Of a stretch of DNA of 64,000 nt, positions 1-15,190 are shown one piece after another. The DNA lies in NCBI GenBank assembly GCA_016946835.1, contig JACVTC010000078.1, forward strand, positions 735,001 to 799,000, given 5' to 3'. The notes below the pieces were generated by a model. The model searched no databases, was not told the origin of the DNA, and worked only from the letters and a program-made list of their open reading frames with translations. Numbering within the stretch: the stretch's first letter is position 1; every line of letters begins with the position of its first letter. This DNA is from Neocallimastix lanati (nom. inval.). Taxonomy: Eukaryota; Neocallimastigomycota; Neocallimastigomycetes; Neocallimastigales; Neocallimastigaceae. The position numbers were made by a program, and so were the translations under genes.

Positions 1-69
1 ATAAATTGTTTTTTTTTTTTTTGAAGGGAAATACGTGATATTAATAATTTTGAATATATAAAATAATAG

Positions 70-497
70 TTTACTTGAAATTGAAAACGTAAACACTACC
101 AAGGATTCTCTCTTCTATCTTGGTAAGCGTGTTGCCTACGTCTACAGAGCCACTAAGGAAATTAACGGATCTAAAGTTAGAGTTATCTGGGGTAGAATCA
201 CCGCTACTCACGGAAACAGTGGTGTTGTTAAAGCTAAGTTCAGGTATATATTTAATAGAATATATAATAACATGAAATAAAAAATAATTAAATTAAATGT
301 TAAAAATTAAATATGAAAAATAGAAAAAACCTTCCACCAAGAGCCATTGGTGCCCAAGTTCGTGTTGTAAGTATTAGAAAAGTAAAGATAATTATATTGT
401 AGTTATTTTAAATAAATAAAGTATTAATGTAAAATTTTATATTTAATATATTTATATAATAATTATAAAAAAGATGATGTACCCATCCAACATCTAA
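70..497 (+). CDS. RPL35A: 60S ribosomal protein eL33 (L35A), 5'-truncated by the window edge
   Basis: Component of the large cytosolic ribosomal subunit. Three exons can be read: 70-243, 324-366 and 474-497 (stop TAA 495-497). Each is bounded by GT..AG and the phases join. The protein reads [20 protein letters not shown], then continues through the family hallmarks [21 protein letters not shown] and [13 protein letters not shown] to the end MMYPSNI. This parallels the eL33 C-terminal two-thirds, including the universal VxxYPS-type ending. The N-terminal part (about 30-40 residues) lies on an earlier exon outside the window, since bases 1-69 look like intron with an acceptor at 68-69. Its codons are rich in C/G third positions (AAG, GCC, ATC, CTC), unlike the surrounding DNA, as expected for a highly expressed gene. 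Family assignment is very secure. Confidence 0.95.
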
Positions 498-1599
498 ATA
501 AGTTAATAAATATATGTAATAAGAGCTTAGAATGAATAAAATTATTTAATAAATAATTTTGAATTTTCATTATCTGAACAACAATATATATATACAAATT
601 TTGAGTTAATTTGGAGTTTTGAAACACAAAAGATAATACAGTTATAATTTTTTGGGTAGAAGTTACTGTTTATTATTAAACTTAAAACTAATAATAAAGC
701 GTAAATTTCATTAAAAGAATAATTAAATGGGAAAAGTTTATTCCAATAATAAAAGTGTTTTAATGTGGAAATAAAAACATTTATAGTATTGTAAAATTTC
801 AGATTAACAGGATAATTAAAAATTAATTAAATTATGGATTATCAATGATAAAGGTATTAGTAATATCAATTTTAATTGCAGGAGTTGAAGTTAATGAATT
901 ATTAAGGTATTGGAATTTTAACATATGTAGAATTAATATAAAAAATTTTTTTAAACTATAGTGAAAATATATAGTGTTTTTTGAAACAAATTTAAGGTTG
1001 TTTTTATATATATATTAAATACAAAAATATTGGAAATTTTAAAATTAAAATATAAAGTTTAATTTTTATTTTATATATAAAGTTGAATAAAATGTTTAAA
1101 CATTTATTTATTTTAAAAAATGATGTTAAAAAATGTTTAATAAAAATAAATTATTGTTTATACATTTACGAATAATTTTAGTGTTGATTTGATTGAACTA
1201 CTAAAGTGTTATTTTTTTATTTTTTTTTTTTTTATTAACAATCGTTGGAAACTATGTTTAAATATTAAAAAAGATTATGAAGTGGATTATTTTAATAAAG
1301 CTTATAATTTTTAAAACGTGTAGATTAATGTTAAACAGATACAAAAATAAAATGAAAAAAATTTATTTAGAAAATGATCATTGTTCAAGTAGGCCTACAA
1401 CAAATAAGATAAATATCTATCAAAAAAAATGCAGTTGTAATCTTTTACTACTGTGTTCTTATTACAGAGAAAATAGCAATCTTCTATTGGAACATTGGTT
1501 TTCTAAATGCCATTGTTACCTTGAATTCCGAATTAAAAATTTTATGGGTATTGAAATTCATTATGAAAATTTTTTGTAATATCTAATGCTATTAGAATA
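498..1599. other. AT-rich intergenic stretch
   Basis: No convincing gene follows the ribosomal protein gene. A 100-codon open frame at 1277-1579 contains EHWFSKC, which resembles part of a reverse-transcriptase C-terminal Cys/His motif. It may be the decayed upstream part of the LINE tail that follows, but it is too degraded to call as a gene. Confidence 0.5.
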
Positions 1600-2010
1600 G
1601 ATAAAGTTTTAGAAGATTGTCCCAAGACTTGCCCCTGTTGTGGCGAAGGCAATCAATCTTTTGAGAGTATTAGATTTTTAAATGCGATGCTCTTGCATCT
1701 TTTAGATGGAATTCTTTAAATTTCATCGATGATCTCTATGTTTTGTTCGCTAGGAAGATTAGAGTGTTAATTCATCTTTCTTCCTATGACTCTATTTCTA
1801 ATTTTGAAGATTATATCAATCATTATATATACTTGTTCCTTCTTGGTGGAACTTTAGCTTTAAATGAGCTACATTTCGATAGTGGGGAACAGGGACAATT
1901 AAAATGAACTACTTTTCAAAAGGTTCATCTGAGTTCACCTGTTCCAAAAATTGTGGGCTTGGTGGAATTCTTAACTAAGCGCAATACCTATCATCATTTA
2001 TTTCCTACGA
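1600..2010 (+). mobile_element. Decayed non-LTR retrotransposon (LINE) 3' part
   Basis: This island is clearly less AT-rich than its surroundings. Frame 1610-1726 gives CPKTCPCCGEGNQSFESI, a Cys-rich knuckle of the kind found after the reverse transcriptase in LINE ORF2. After one frameshift it continues as WNSLNFIDDLYVLFARKIRV and further open sequence to a stop near 1905. Open reading resumes as VGLVEFLTKRNTYHHLFPTK near 1950-2010. No reverse transcriptase catalytic motif or poly(A) end is visible. The frameshift and the stop show that it is inactive. A LINE origin is inferred from the knuckle and the composition; it could instead be another decayed gene. Confidence 0.45.
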
Positions 2011-2321
2011 AGGGTGAGTCTTCATTACTATTATTACTATTATTATTATTATATGTCACTATTATTGTTGATATTTAAAATTTATTGTCTTTTAATAATT
2101 TATTGTCTAAATAATTTTAATATATTCTCTGAATTTTTTAAAAAGTATATTATATTAATAACATATATATTTATTCCAATAAAAATTTGATAACTTATTC
2201 TTAAAAATTTTCCTTTTTCATAATATATAATGATATATATACACATATATATATATATTATTTTTTTTTTTTTATTATATCAATAGTAAAAAATATAATA
2301 ATTTAATACTTTGTAAAATTA

Positions 2322-3530
<1,209 letters not shown>

Positions 3531-3879
3531 TTTTTAATTTATTTTAGTTTCATAAAAAAATTTATGAATAATAAACCTTTTTGATTTTAATTATTATTTA
3601 TTATTGCAAATTTTATTAAAATATTATTTCGGCTTTAATATAAAGCTGAAATATTATTTTAATTGAATATAATTGTATAAAAGTTGTAATAATATTTTAA
3701 TTGATTATTATTAAAATATACAATAATCAAACTTTAATTTTAAAATTTTTATACTATAAAGGTAAAAGGTAATAAATATTTCAATATTATAATATTTTGA
3801 TGATTAATATTATAAATATATAAATATATATATTAATCACAATCATGTTACACAAATAAAAAAATTATTAAATATATTA

Positions 3880-4259
3880 TTATTATTAGTAGTAGTAGTA
3901 GTAATATCATAATTACTAGTACTATATTTATTATTAATATTATTATTATTATTAGTAGTAGTAGTAGTAGTAATATCATAATTACTAGTACTATATTTAT
4001 AATTATTATTATTATTATTATTAGTAGTAGTAGTAGTAATATCATAATTACTAGTACTATATTTATTATTATTATTATTATTAATAGTAGTAGTAGTAGT
4101 AGTAGTAGTAGTAATATCATAATTACTAGTACTATATTATTATTTTTATTATTAGTGATATCATAATACTATTATTATTATATATTATTTATTATTTATT
4201 ATTATTCATTATTTATTATTTATCATTATTATTAGTAGTAGTAGTAATATCATAATTAC

Positions 4260-4265
<6 letters not shown>
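3880..4265. repeat. Minisatellite, about 68-73 bp unit
   Basis: Four to five diverging copies of a unit made of (AGT)n followed by AATATCATAATTACTAGTAC and TATATTTATT(ATT)n. Copies begin near 3890, 3957, 4025, 4085 and, degraded, near 4226. The unit combines a variable AGT tract, a constant core and a variable ATT tract. Confidence 0.85.
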
Positions 4266-4293
<28 letters not shown>

Positions 4294-4894
4294 TATTTTT
4301 TATTATATATTATTATTTATTATTAACTATTATTTATTATTTACTATTATTTATTATTGATTATTACTTATTATTTTTGTTATTATTTATTACTATTATT
4401 GTTAGTATTATTATTTCATTACTATTATTACTATTTTAATATATTTATCTTTTTATTATTATTATTAGTATTATTACTAATTATTTCATTACTAATATTT
4501 TTTTATAAAAAAAAAATTAATTATTAAATCAAATTAAAACATTCATATATTTATATCAATCATAATATTTTAAATAAAAAAAATTGTAAGAATTATTAAT
4601 TATTTATATCTGTAATAATTAAAAGTTTGAAAAAAAAAATTAACATAAATCTACCTTATACTTGAAAATATTATTTTAATTTGTTATTTATTAACATTTC
4701 ATTAGTTTTCTTTTTTAAAATATAATATACATGTATATATAAAATGTTTTTAAATTTTAAAAAATATAAAAAAAAAAATAATAATTAAATCAGTATTAAT
4801 ATAAATTAATTTTAATAAATATTTTTAAATTAAAACGTGGTTTATATATACCATAAATTAAAATATAAAGTTAATATATAATAATTATCTTCAT

Positions 4895-4943
<49 letters not shown>

Positions 4944-5518
4944 ACCAACAAGATCAAAAGTATAATTATAATATTTAAAATATAACCAAAAAAAAAAAAA
5001 TTTTTTTTTCATTATTCTTTAATACTTATTACTATTTCAATAATCCATATTAAATAAAAAATAGAATAATTTTTTTAAAAATAAACTTTTTTGATAAATT
5101 ATTTTTTTTTTATTCTTCATTAACTTCTTTTTCTGTTTAATTTCTACTTTTTTTTTTAATTAACTTAAAAAAATATTAAAATAATTTATTAATCCATATA
5201 TAATTGAATTTGTTTTATACTCTTATAATTATTTATTATTATTTATCATTGTAATTATTAAAATATTATTATATTGATTATTATTATTAATTAAACCTTA
5301 CATATTATTATTAGTATTATTGTTTATAATATTATTAATATTTACTTCGTTTATTATTTATATCACATATATTAGTTTTTCTCTTTATTTTAATATATCT
5401 CATTAGTAATAAAAATTTTTCTTGTTAATAAAATTTATATATATATATATATTTATAATTGAATTATTGTATTATTATTATTAGTAGTACTATTCTTATA
5501 TTATTATAATTATAATTA

Positions 5519-5555
<37 letters not shown>

Positions 5556-6867
5556 AGCAAATACTGTATCTATTTTTAATAATATATATGTAAAATATAT
5601 TTATCATATACATAATATGATATAAATACTTTTAATGAATTTATAATAATATTCTAAATAAAAAATTTATATTTATTTATTATGATAGAACTATTATATT
5701 TTGAGAATTATATGAAACCTTTATATTTGATTTGTATCTCTCAATTATAAATCTTTTTTTTTTATTTCTATAATAAAATATCAATTTTTTTTTTTTTTTT
5801 TATAATAAAATATCAATTTTTTTTTTTTTTTTTATAATAAAATATCAATTTTTTTTTTTTTTTATAATAAAATATCAATTTTTTTTTTTTTTATAATAAA
5901 ATATCAATTTTTTTTTTTTTATAATAAAATATCAATTTTTTTTTACATTCGCAATTATTGCAAACTTTAAACTTTTATTATTTATTCATTATAAAAATAT
6001 TTATATCAAGTATTTTTCTAATAAAATATCAAAATAAATAAATAATTTCCCTAAACTTATTAAATTTAGAATAAAAACTTTGTTCATATATTCATCGAAT
6101 AATAAACTAATTTACATATATATGACAATTAATTTTCTACTATAAAGAGAATATTACTTCTTAATAGGACCTTGACCTTGCTAATCTATTTTATTAAATA
6201 TCTATATTTTAAAAATTATTACTTTATATCTACATTTATATTAATATAATTACCAAAGTAACTTTTTTTTTTTTTTTTTTTTCTTTTACAGTTATCTTTA
6301 AATCATTATTTATTATAATTAAATACTCAATCAACAATAATATATTAATAATAATAATAATATAATAAAAATGTAACATGCATTTTAAAGTTATTTTTAC
6401 TATTCAATAATGAATAACTACTATTAATGAATAATATATTTATCTAGTAAAAACTAAAATTCTCAATTACAACTATCTCTATTCCCCAATATGAAGGTTT
6501 TATTTTTTTTTTAGCCGCAAATATTGCGAAGTTAACGAAATAGTAGTTAATAATTCACTACCAAAATGAATTAAATCAAGATATCTATTAATTTATTCCC
6601 TTTATTTTTATTATTATTAGTATTATTTTTTTTTTTTTTTTTTTTTTAACGGCAGCAAACTTGTTTCATTTTTATTAATTAAATATTTGATAAAATACAC
6701 GTAATAAAATAATAAAAAGAAAGATAAAAAAATAAACAAAAAATAAAACACAAAATAAAAATAAAATAATGGTATAATATATTCTAGTTTCATTTAATTA
6801 ATATTTGTAAGACTTCACAAGGGCATTATTATACTGTAGTATAATAATTAATTTTGACTTCGCAATG

Positions 6868-6905
<38 letters not shown>

Positions 6906-7850
6906 GATATAAACATTTTTATTTTTACTGTTTTTTGATTTAACTATGTAAATACTTATAATATTTATTATTATAATATATATATATTAACAAATATATA
7001 TAATATTTAATTTCTACATTATTTATTTTATTTTAATTAAATAAAATAGTATATCATCTTTTTATATAATTAATTTAAAATATATATATTTGATGTACCT
7101 TACATCTAATCCAATTTTTGTTTATTTTTTTACTAAATTTTATCTTTTTTTGATAAATTAAAAATTTAATTTAAAATAAAAATTTGAAATACTATTAAAT
7201 TTAAAACATATAAAATTTAATTACATAAACTAATACATAATTATATATAACTAAAATCCATAAAAACTTGCAATATATATAAATTTTATTAACAAATTAC
7301 AATTACACTTTATATCTCTCCAACTTCATATTATATTTAACAATTTATAACAATAAATTCCACTCATATAACACAATTTAAACATAATCTATTATAATTT
7401 TTTTTTTTAAATTTTTTATTAATGCTTGTTTTATTGATTAATTAAATAATAATATATTTTATATTATTTATATTTAAATAAATTAATATTTATAAAAAAA
7501 TAAAAAAAAAATTAAAAGGAAAAATTATTAACAATTTCTTTATTAATAATTTTCTTGAATTATAAAAAATGGTATAAAAATATTTTATAATATTTATATT
7601 CAATTTCTTTATAATTCGGTATTTAAAAAATATATTGAAAATATTTATGTTTATGTATAGTATAATATATTATAGTGGCTGTTTTAAATATTATTTCCAA
7701 AAATTAAGTAAAGTTATTTATCATGGATTATCTTTAAAAAAAGTATATATAAGTATCTAAGATATTTTGGGATAATTCATTCTTAACATTTACTTCCTTT
7801 AATGAATTTAAATTCAAAATGGAAATAAAAAAAACAATTCAGATTTTATT
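4266..7850. other. Gene-free AT-rich stretch with homopolymers
   Basis: No gene is recognisable. Notable contents are a 37-base A run at 4906-4942, six copies of TATAATAAAATATCAA separated by shrinking T runs (5769-5945), and short ATT microsatellites near 5520 and 6869. Small palindromic motifs with the core TTCGCAAT/ATTGCGAA lie at 5948-5972 and, weaker, near 6516. Confidence 0.7.
5769..5945. repeat. Six-copy minisatellite with shrinking T spacers
   Basis: TATAATAAAATATCAA occurs six times in direct orientation. Between copies there are T runs that shorten steadily from about 18 to about 12 bases along the array. The gradient suggests slippage in the T tracts after array duplication. It is not a CRISPR array: the spacers are homopolymers and the genome is eukaryotic. 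Confidence 0.85.
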
Positions 7851-7872
7851 CTAAAGATGTAGTGCATATAAT

Positions 7873-8292
7873 TTAAACTTTATTCTTTGGGTTATCTGGA
7901 GATACCTTCCACTATTGTTTAAATTTATTAAAAAATATATATATACATAAAAAAAAAAATATTTAATTAAATAATTCTCAATTACTAATTTAAAAAATAA
8001 TTTAATGTTATTTTTTATGCTTACTCTTTGAGCAGCTTCCTTGAAAGCAGCCTTGTGGGTAATATTTGGTTGTTCAGCCTTAATCTTTGGAAGTTCTTGT
8101 TTCATGAATTGGTTATATGGGGTTAAAGCTCTCTTTGGCTTTTGAACTATTTTATATTTTATTATAAATTTTTATTATATTAATAAATATATTTATTAAA
8201 TAAAATTAACTTCATACTTCTATGTTACTATAATATAATAACAATATCTAAATAAACTTACCATCCTTCTTTTCCTTAGCGACCTTTGGCAT
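7873..8292 (-). CDS. Small HMG/YABBY-like nuclear protein, three exons
   Basis: The exons on the minus strand are 8292-8262, 8146-8025 and 7911-7873 (stop 7875-7873). Both introns have GT..AG ends and the phases fit, giving 63 residues. The protein starts MPKVAKEKKD, followed by QKPKRALTPYNQFMKQELPK, THKAAFKEAAQR and WKVSPDNPKNKV. Basic N-terminus, (S/T)PYNxFMKxELPK, an ITHKxAF helix and a W-x-x-SPxNPKN end are the pattern of the short fungal HMG-box-related proteins that score to the YABBY domain. They are taken to be small DNA-binding nuclear proteins. The upstream ATG is the only in-frame start, and the final exon is just 12 codons long. The gene stands alone, with more than 7 kb of gene-free DNA on each side. 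The exact function is unknown. Confidence 0.85.
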
Positions 8293-9479
8293 TTCGGTAT
8301 AAAATTTAAATAATTATAAACTTTCAAGAACTTTTAATTTGATTTTAGTTTGCGTTTAATTTTGAATTATATATATATAATTCTTATTATTATAAAATAT
8401 GATAAAATTATATTAGAAAAAAAATTATATGAAGAAAATTTTTGTCCTTTTTATATTATAATTTCTTTTCCTTTTTTTTTTTTTTTATTTTAAATTTTTT
8501 TAATTTTCTTATAATATTTATTATATTAAATTACTATATAATAAATATTAATATTATTTATTATATATATTCTATTTAAAATTAGTAATATCAAATATTA
8601 AAATATAAAATTATATTATATAATATATTAATAAAACTTATTTCAATTAATTTTTGTATAATAATATATAAATAATATATATAAATTAAAATTATATACA
8701 TTAATTAAAAAATATAAAATATAATGTATAACTAAATAAAATAAGATTTTGTATATAATAAATATTATATAATATTAAAATAAATAGGCTTTATATAATT
8801 TTATAAATTCTATATAAAATTATATAAATATATTCATAAATATATTCTATAGATAATATATTATTAATAACATTTGAATATATTTATATTTAAATTAATA
8901 TTATTTATTATCAATAGCATATAATAATATATTATAATATATAAAAAGTTTAAAAGGACTATACTTTGTATTATATTAAATTATTACGTTTTAATATATA
9001 TAAATATAAATTATTTTATTTTTATATATAATTAATTTAGATAATAATACATACAGTATTTATCTAATGATAGAGTATAAATATAATTATATTTAATTAC
9101 ATAATATATAATTAATATAAAATATTATTATTAGTATTTTTATTATGTATTAATATATTGTAACATATATATATTATTATTATATTTGTTATTATATTTG
9201 TTTTTATATTATTTGTTTTTATATAATTTTATCATATTAGATATAATATTATTATAATTATTACTATTATTATATTTACTTTTATTAATAGCATTATAAT
9301 AATCATTTATAATTTTATATCAAATAATATAAAATTATTATAATTATATATTATTAATAGTATTATTTTTATATAATTATAATTATAAATAATATTAAAT
9401 AATGTCAGTGATTATAACTATTACAAATCATATTTAGTATTAATTATTATTATTAATATTATTTAAATTAAATATGTCA

Positions 9480-10110
9480 CTATTTATTTATTATTAGTTT
9501 TCTATATTCCATTATTGATAATCTTTTATTATTATTTATTAGTATTATTTATTTATTATTATTTATTACTATTTATTATTATTTGTTATTATTATTATTG
9601 TTTATTATTTATTATTTATTTATAATTATATCTATATTATTAATATAACTTTCTATTTATTAATTATTTGTTATTATTTGTTATTATTTTATTATTTATA
9701 GTATTATTTATTTTAATTATTAACATTTACTATAATTATATAAATTATATTTAATTAATAATAAATTAGATAATAATACTATTTGTTAAAAGTCATACTA
9801 TAATAATAAATAATATTTTTTAAAAAATCAATTATAAAAATCGAATGATCAATAGAAAAAAGTTATAATTACTATTTATTATTATTTACTATTTATTACT
9901 ATTTATTATTATAATTTATTATTATTTAATATTTTTTATTATTATAATTTATTATTATTTACTATTTATTATTTATTATTATAATTTATTATTATTTACT
10001 ATTTATTATTATTTATTATTATAATTTATTATTATTTACTATTTATTATTATTTATTATTATAATTTATTATTATTTTTACTATTTACATTATTATTTAT
10101 TATTATAATT
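9480..10110. repeat. TATTATTT-type degenerate microsatellite
   Basis: Long stretch of irregular TATTATTT and TTATTATTTACTA units. Between about 9870 and 10110 a higher-order unit of roughly 45-50 bp (TATTATTATAATTTATTATT plus TTACTATT) recurs several times. Confidence 0.7.
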
Positions 10111-10379
10111 TATTATTACTCATTACTATAATAATAAAAACTAATATTAAACGATTATTTTATTATTACTCATTATTATAATAATAATAAAAAGTAATAT
10201 TAAACGATTATTTGATAATAATTACTATTATTCATTATTAAAAAATATTATTATTTGACAATAATTATTAAATTTTATTATTTAAGGGATTATTTTAAAA
10301 CGTTCTTATTCTATTCTTTTATTAATTATTATTAAATATTTATATAATTATTGTCATATTACTTATTTAGAACTTATTA

Positions 10380-10560
10380 ATTATTAATTATTTATTATTT
10401 ATTATTTATTATTTATAATTTATTTATTTTATTTATTTATTCATTTATTTATTTATTTTATTTATTTATTCATTTATTTATTTATTATTTATTATTTATT
10501 ATTTATTATTTATTATTTATTATTTATTATTTATTATTTATTATTTATTATTTATTAATA
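10380..10560. repeat. TTATTTA/TTTATTA heptamer array
   Basis: A tract of TTTA tetramers passes into a clean array of a 7-bp unit (TTATTTA), about 11 copies at 10475-10553. Confidence 0.85.
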
Positions 10561-12171
10561 TTTATTAAACAAACAGGAAATACATGACAGTAATTATAAT
10601 TATTATAGTTCAATAAACTAATTGAAAATAATTTTTTATTTAAATAATTATAACTATTATATTTTTTGTTTATTTTATAACTATAAATATTTTATATTTT
10701 TAATATTTAATAAATACTTTTTAAATAAAAATAATAATATAATAAAGAAAATTAATAAAAATAAGTATAATAATAAATTGCCTTTTTATCAAAAAAGATA
10801 TTGAAATAAGCTTATTCATTTTCATAAATATTAAAAAAAAATTTATGAGGTATAGTTTATTAATTAAGATTAATATTATAAGAAAGTATAAGAAAAAAAT
10901 TTTTAAAAAAAATTAGCCTGAGTTGTCCATTTTCTTAATAATAAATTTTTAAATTTTATATATCAATTATAAATATTATTATTACTTATTATTATCTTAT
11001 ATCTATTATCTATTATCTATATTTATTAAATATTATAAATAAATTAATATTTATCTCAAACTTTTTATAAAAAAAAAAAAAGTAATAGTAGACAATAAAA
11101 TAATTTTAAAAAAAAAAAAAAATTTTTTTGAACAATAAGTTTTTCTTTTCTTATATATGAGTATTAGTCATTTATAATAAAATAAGAAAAAAAGGTTTTA
11201 ATATTGCATATCATAAAAATAATATTTTATATTCAAAAAAATTACAAAATATTGATAATAGGTACAAAAGAATTAAGAGCATGAAAAATATTATAATTCC
11301 CTTTAACATAAAAATTCCTAATTACATAATTATATAAATTATAGTATATAATAAAAATAATAAAGTTTTCTTATTAATAGACTCATTTTGTATTTAAATA
11401 TTTAATTATAATTAATACTACAATTAATAATACATAGTTATATATAATTAAATATTAAATATTTGATTTTAGCTTAGTTTATTTATTTATTTATTATTTA
11501 TTTATTTATTTATTATTATATATATAATTATATCTATAATTATATCTTTATTAATTATTATTAATTTTATAGGTATTTCCTATTTATTTTTAATAAATAT
11601 AACCTTATAATAAAATTTTATATTAAATTATAATATTAGCAAATAGTATTTATCATTTATAATAAAAATTTTTTCTATTTATATTAAATATAATAAAAAA
11701 AAGTTTACATTTAATAAATATTTGTTCATAAAAAGTATTTGTTTATTATAAATAATATATTTGATATGGTTAATTATTATTTGCTATTAAAAAATACTAT
11801 TATTTATTATTTATTATATATAAGTTTATTAATAATTATTAATATATAATTCTAATAACTAATAATAATATTATAAAAATTATTATAAAAACTATCAATA
11901 GGTTAATAATAAATTTATATAATATTTATTTATAATTATATATGGATAGATTCCATGAAGTTTAGGAATGATACAAATTTAAATGATAGAACGACTTTAA
12001 TAGTTATTTCCTAATTATTGAAAGATAAGCTTATAAAAATATAATTTTAAATTTTAATATTTCATATGTATTAGAGATTTCTAATAAATAGTAAATATAT
12101 ATATAATTAAATTATTATAGTATTATTTAATATAATTATAAATATTTATTATTATTATAGTTATTTAAGAT

Positions 12172-12403
12172 TTGTTATTTGTTATTAATTACATTATTTA
12201 TTATTTATATTTTTCAATTAATTATTATTATTTATTATTTATTATTCAATTATTTTTTATTATTATTTATTATTTATTATTCAATTATTTATTATTATTA
12301 TTTATTATTTATTATTCAATTATTTATTATTATTCAATTATTTATTATTTATTATTATTTATTATTAATTATTTATTATTTATTATTATTTATTATTGAA
12401 TAA
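12172..12403. repeat. TTATTTATTATTCAATTA microsatellite
   Basis: Irregular array of TTATTTA and TTATTATTCAA units. The two overlapping open frames here encode only Leu/Ile/Tyr/Phe and are artefacts of the repeat. Confidence 0.8.
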
Positions 12404-12964
12404 AAATATTGTCTAATAAAAAATAACAATGAAGAAAATATTAATATACAAATAGACAATTTTTATATATTTCTTAAAAATACAATAATTTTAACTTCTT
12501 TAAGCCCTTAATTCTATATTAACTTTTTAATATTATTCATCATATGAATAATGTAATAGCCAATGAATAATTAAATAAATACATTGTTTTTTTTGTAATT
12601 TTGTTGTACCATACAATCTATTAATTCTTTTTTTATGAATTTAAAAATCCCTAAATAGTAATAATAATCCATTGAATTTTTTGTTTAAATCTTATATATT
12701 TTTTTTACTAATATTTATTAAAAAAAAAGGATAATAAACATTTATAAATATATATAATAGTTTTATATAAAATAAAACTTATATATCATATATAATTGAT
12801 ATATTCAATATATTTTTTTTTATCATTAATTATTTAATATATATTAATATTACATTATATCCATATTATATAATTAAATATAGTAATTAAATAATGATAA
12901 AAAAAATTTTTTGAATAATATGTAATATATATTAATATTACATTATATCTATAATATATAATTA

Positions 12965-13412
12965 AATATTAAATATTATTCAATAATTATTTATTATTAT
13001 TTATTACTTATCAATAATTATTTATTATTTATTAATTATTAACTATTTATTATTAATCAATAATTATTTATTATTTATTATTTATTATTTATCATTTATT
13101 ATTACTTATTAATTATTTATTATTTATTATTTATTATTTATTATTTATTATTTATTATTTATTATTTATTATTTATTATTTATTATTTATTATTTATTAT
13201 TTATTATTTATTATTTATTATTTATTATTTATTATTTATTATTAAATTATTTATTATTAAATTATTTATTATTTATTATTCAATTATTTTTTAATTATTA
13301 TTTATTATTCAATTATTTTTTAATTATTATTTATTATTAATTAATTTTTATTTATTATTTATTATTTATTATTTATTATTTATTATTTATTATTTATTAT
13401 TTATTACCATTT
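12965..13412. repeat. Long TTATTTA heptamer array
   Basis: A 7-bp unit (TTATTTA) is repeated for most of 450 bases. The purest part is 13115-13245, about 18 copies, with TTAAATTATT and TCAATTATTTT interruptions downstream. Confidence 0.9.
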
Positions 13413-15081
13413 ATTAAATCATGAATTATATAGGTTAAATATATTTCTGTGAATAATTCAAAAAATTAAATTTTCCTATTAAAATTAACAAATTAAATAT
13501 TAGAAATAATACTTTAATTACTTAATGCCCTATGATAATTGTTTGGCTTATATCATATAATATAATTGGTAAATTCTTTCCACTGAGTTGTCCTATTCAG
13601 CTACATACAGTTTCAATTTTGCTACAAAAAAATAAACTTCTATAATTATTAAAAATAAGTCAATATAATAAGTTTATATATAAATTTATATATAGTAATT
13701 AAAATAAAAAATTATATATATATAATGTTATTAATTAATGATTAATAAACTTTTTATATTCAAAAAAAAAAAAGTTACTTTAATAAATAATAAAAACGTA
13801 TTTAATAATTAAACAATAATAATTTTTAAAAAAATAAAAAAAAAGTATTGATAATTAATAAATATTTACAAATTTTAACTATATAATAAAAAATAAAATT
13901 TTCAATTATAAAATGTAAATTATAATTTTAAAATATGATATAAACTAAAAAATATTATATAAAAAAAGATATATATATTTATATCTATAAACATTATGCA
14001 TAGTATTATTAAATAATTATATTTTATTTTTATAATTAATATTTAAACTATTATTTATAATAGCTTTAATTTTTATGATAGATAAAAAAAATATGTTAAT
14101 TATAAACCTTAATAATACTATATATATATTATTTAGTATTTAAATTATTTATAATTGTATAAATTATGATAAATAGGTTTACTCTTATTAATAAAAAATA
14201 AATAATTATAAACTTACTATATATTATTAAAAGTATTATAATATTATAGTATAAAATATTAACCAATATTATTTTTTTTATGAAATTTTTTTAAATATCA
14301 ATATAAAAATTACTCTAATTTTTATTTCTATTATTAGTTTTTTTTTTATAATCCTATATTTAGTATTATTAATAATATAATCTTTTTTTTTATTTAATAT
14401 TTATTATTATTATTATTGAAGTTAAATAATATAATTATCCACTAATCATTGTATTTAAATTAATAATATTTTTATATTTCTATTTTAAAGAAAGTCTAAC
14501 CCCTTTGTTATGGGTTAAGTTAATATAATTCAAAGTGAAATATTTTACATCTTTACAATTAATAATTAATTTAAAATTTCTAGTATTTATCTAAAAAAAT
14601 TATTAATATCAATTAAAAAAAAGTATTTAGATATATAAACAAAAAATAAGCTTTTATAACTACTATTTATTTAAGAGCTTAATTTGTTGTAGATAGAATT
14701 AAAATATAAAAAATAAGAGCAAACAACAAAAACAATTATATAATTATTCCAAGGTCCTTTAATCCTCATTTTATGAATAATTTTGGTTTTTTTTTATACT
14801 ACGTAAAACTAATTTAATTGATGTGACTAATTTGACACATGTATTAATTTAATTTCGTAAATGTATCATAAACTTGAATAATACATATTACCAAATAAAT
14901 TAAATAATTAATACAATTTTTTATTATTGATTACAAAGCTACTTCTATTATATTGTAGCTATATTTTTTATATTTATTTTTATTATTAAAATAATTTAAA
15001 ATATATAAGATGAAGTTTGTAATAGAAATATATTCTTAATTGACTTTATTAATAATTAATAGTAATTGTAAATAATATACT

Positions 15082-15190
15082 ACATAATTTCTTATTATTT
15101 TTTAATTTTTTTTTACATAATTTCTTATTATTTTTTAATTTTTTTTTACATAATTTCTTATTATTTTTTTTTAAATTTTTTTTTATAATT
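15082..15190. repeat. 33-bp direct repeat, three copies
   Basis: The unit ACATAATTTCTTATTATTTT plus TTAATTTTTTTTT is repeated at 15082, 15115 and 15148. The first two copies are essentially identical and the third diverges. Confidence 0.8.

Noticed and set aside
1277-1579. 100-codon frame as an independent gene
   Set aside because: Composition and the EHWFSKC motif suggest LINE debris; no start context, domain or splice structure is seen.
5769-5945. Regularly spaced repeat resembling a CRISPR array
   Set aside because: Spacers are T homopolymers of decreasing length and the genome is eukaryotic; it is a minisatellite.
14498-14518. TAACCCC...GGGTTA resembling telomeric sequence
   Set aside because: Single short inverted repeat, not a tandem telomere array.
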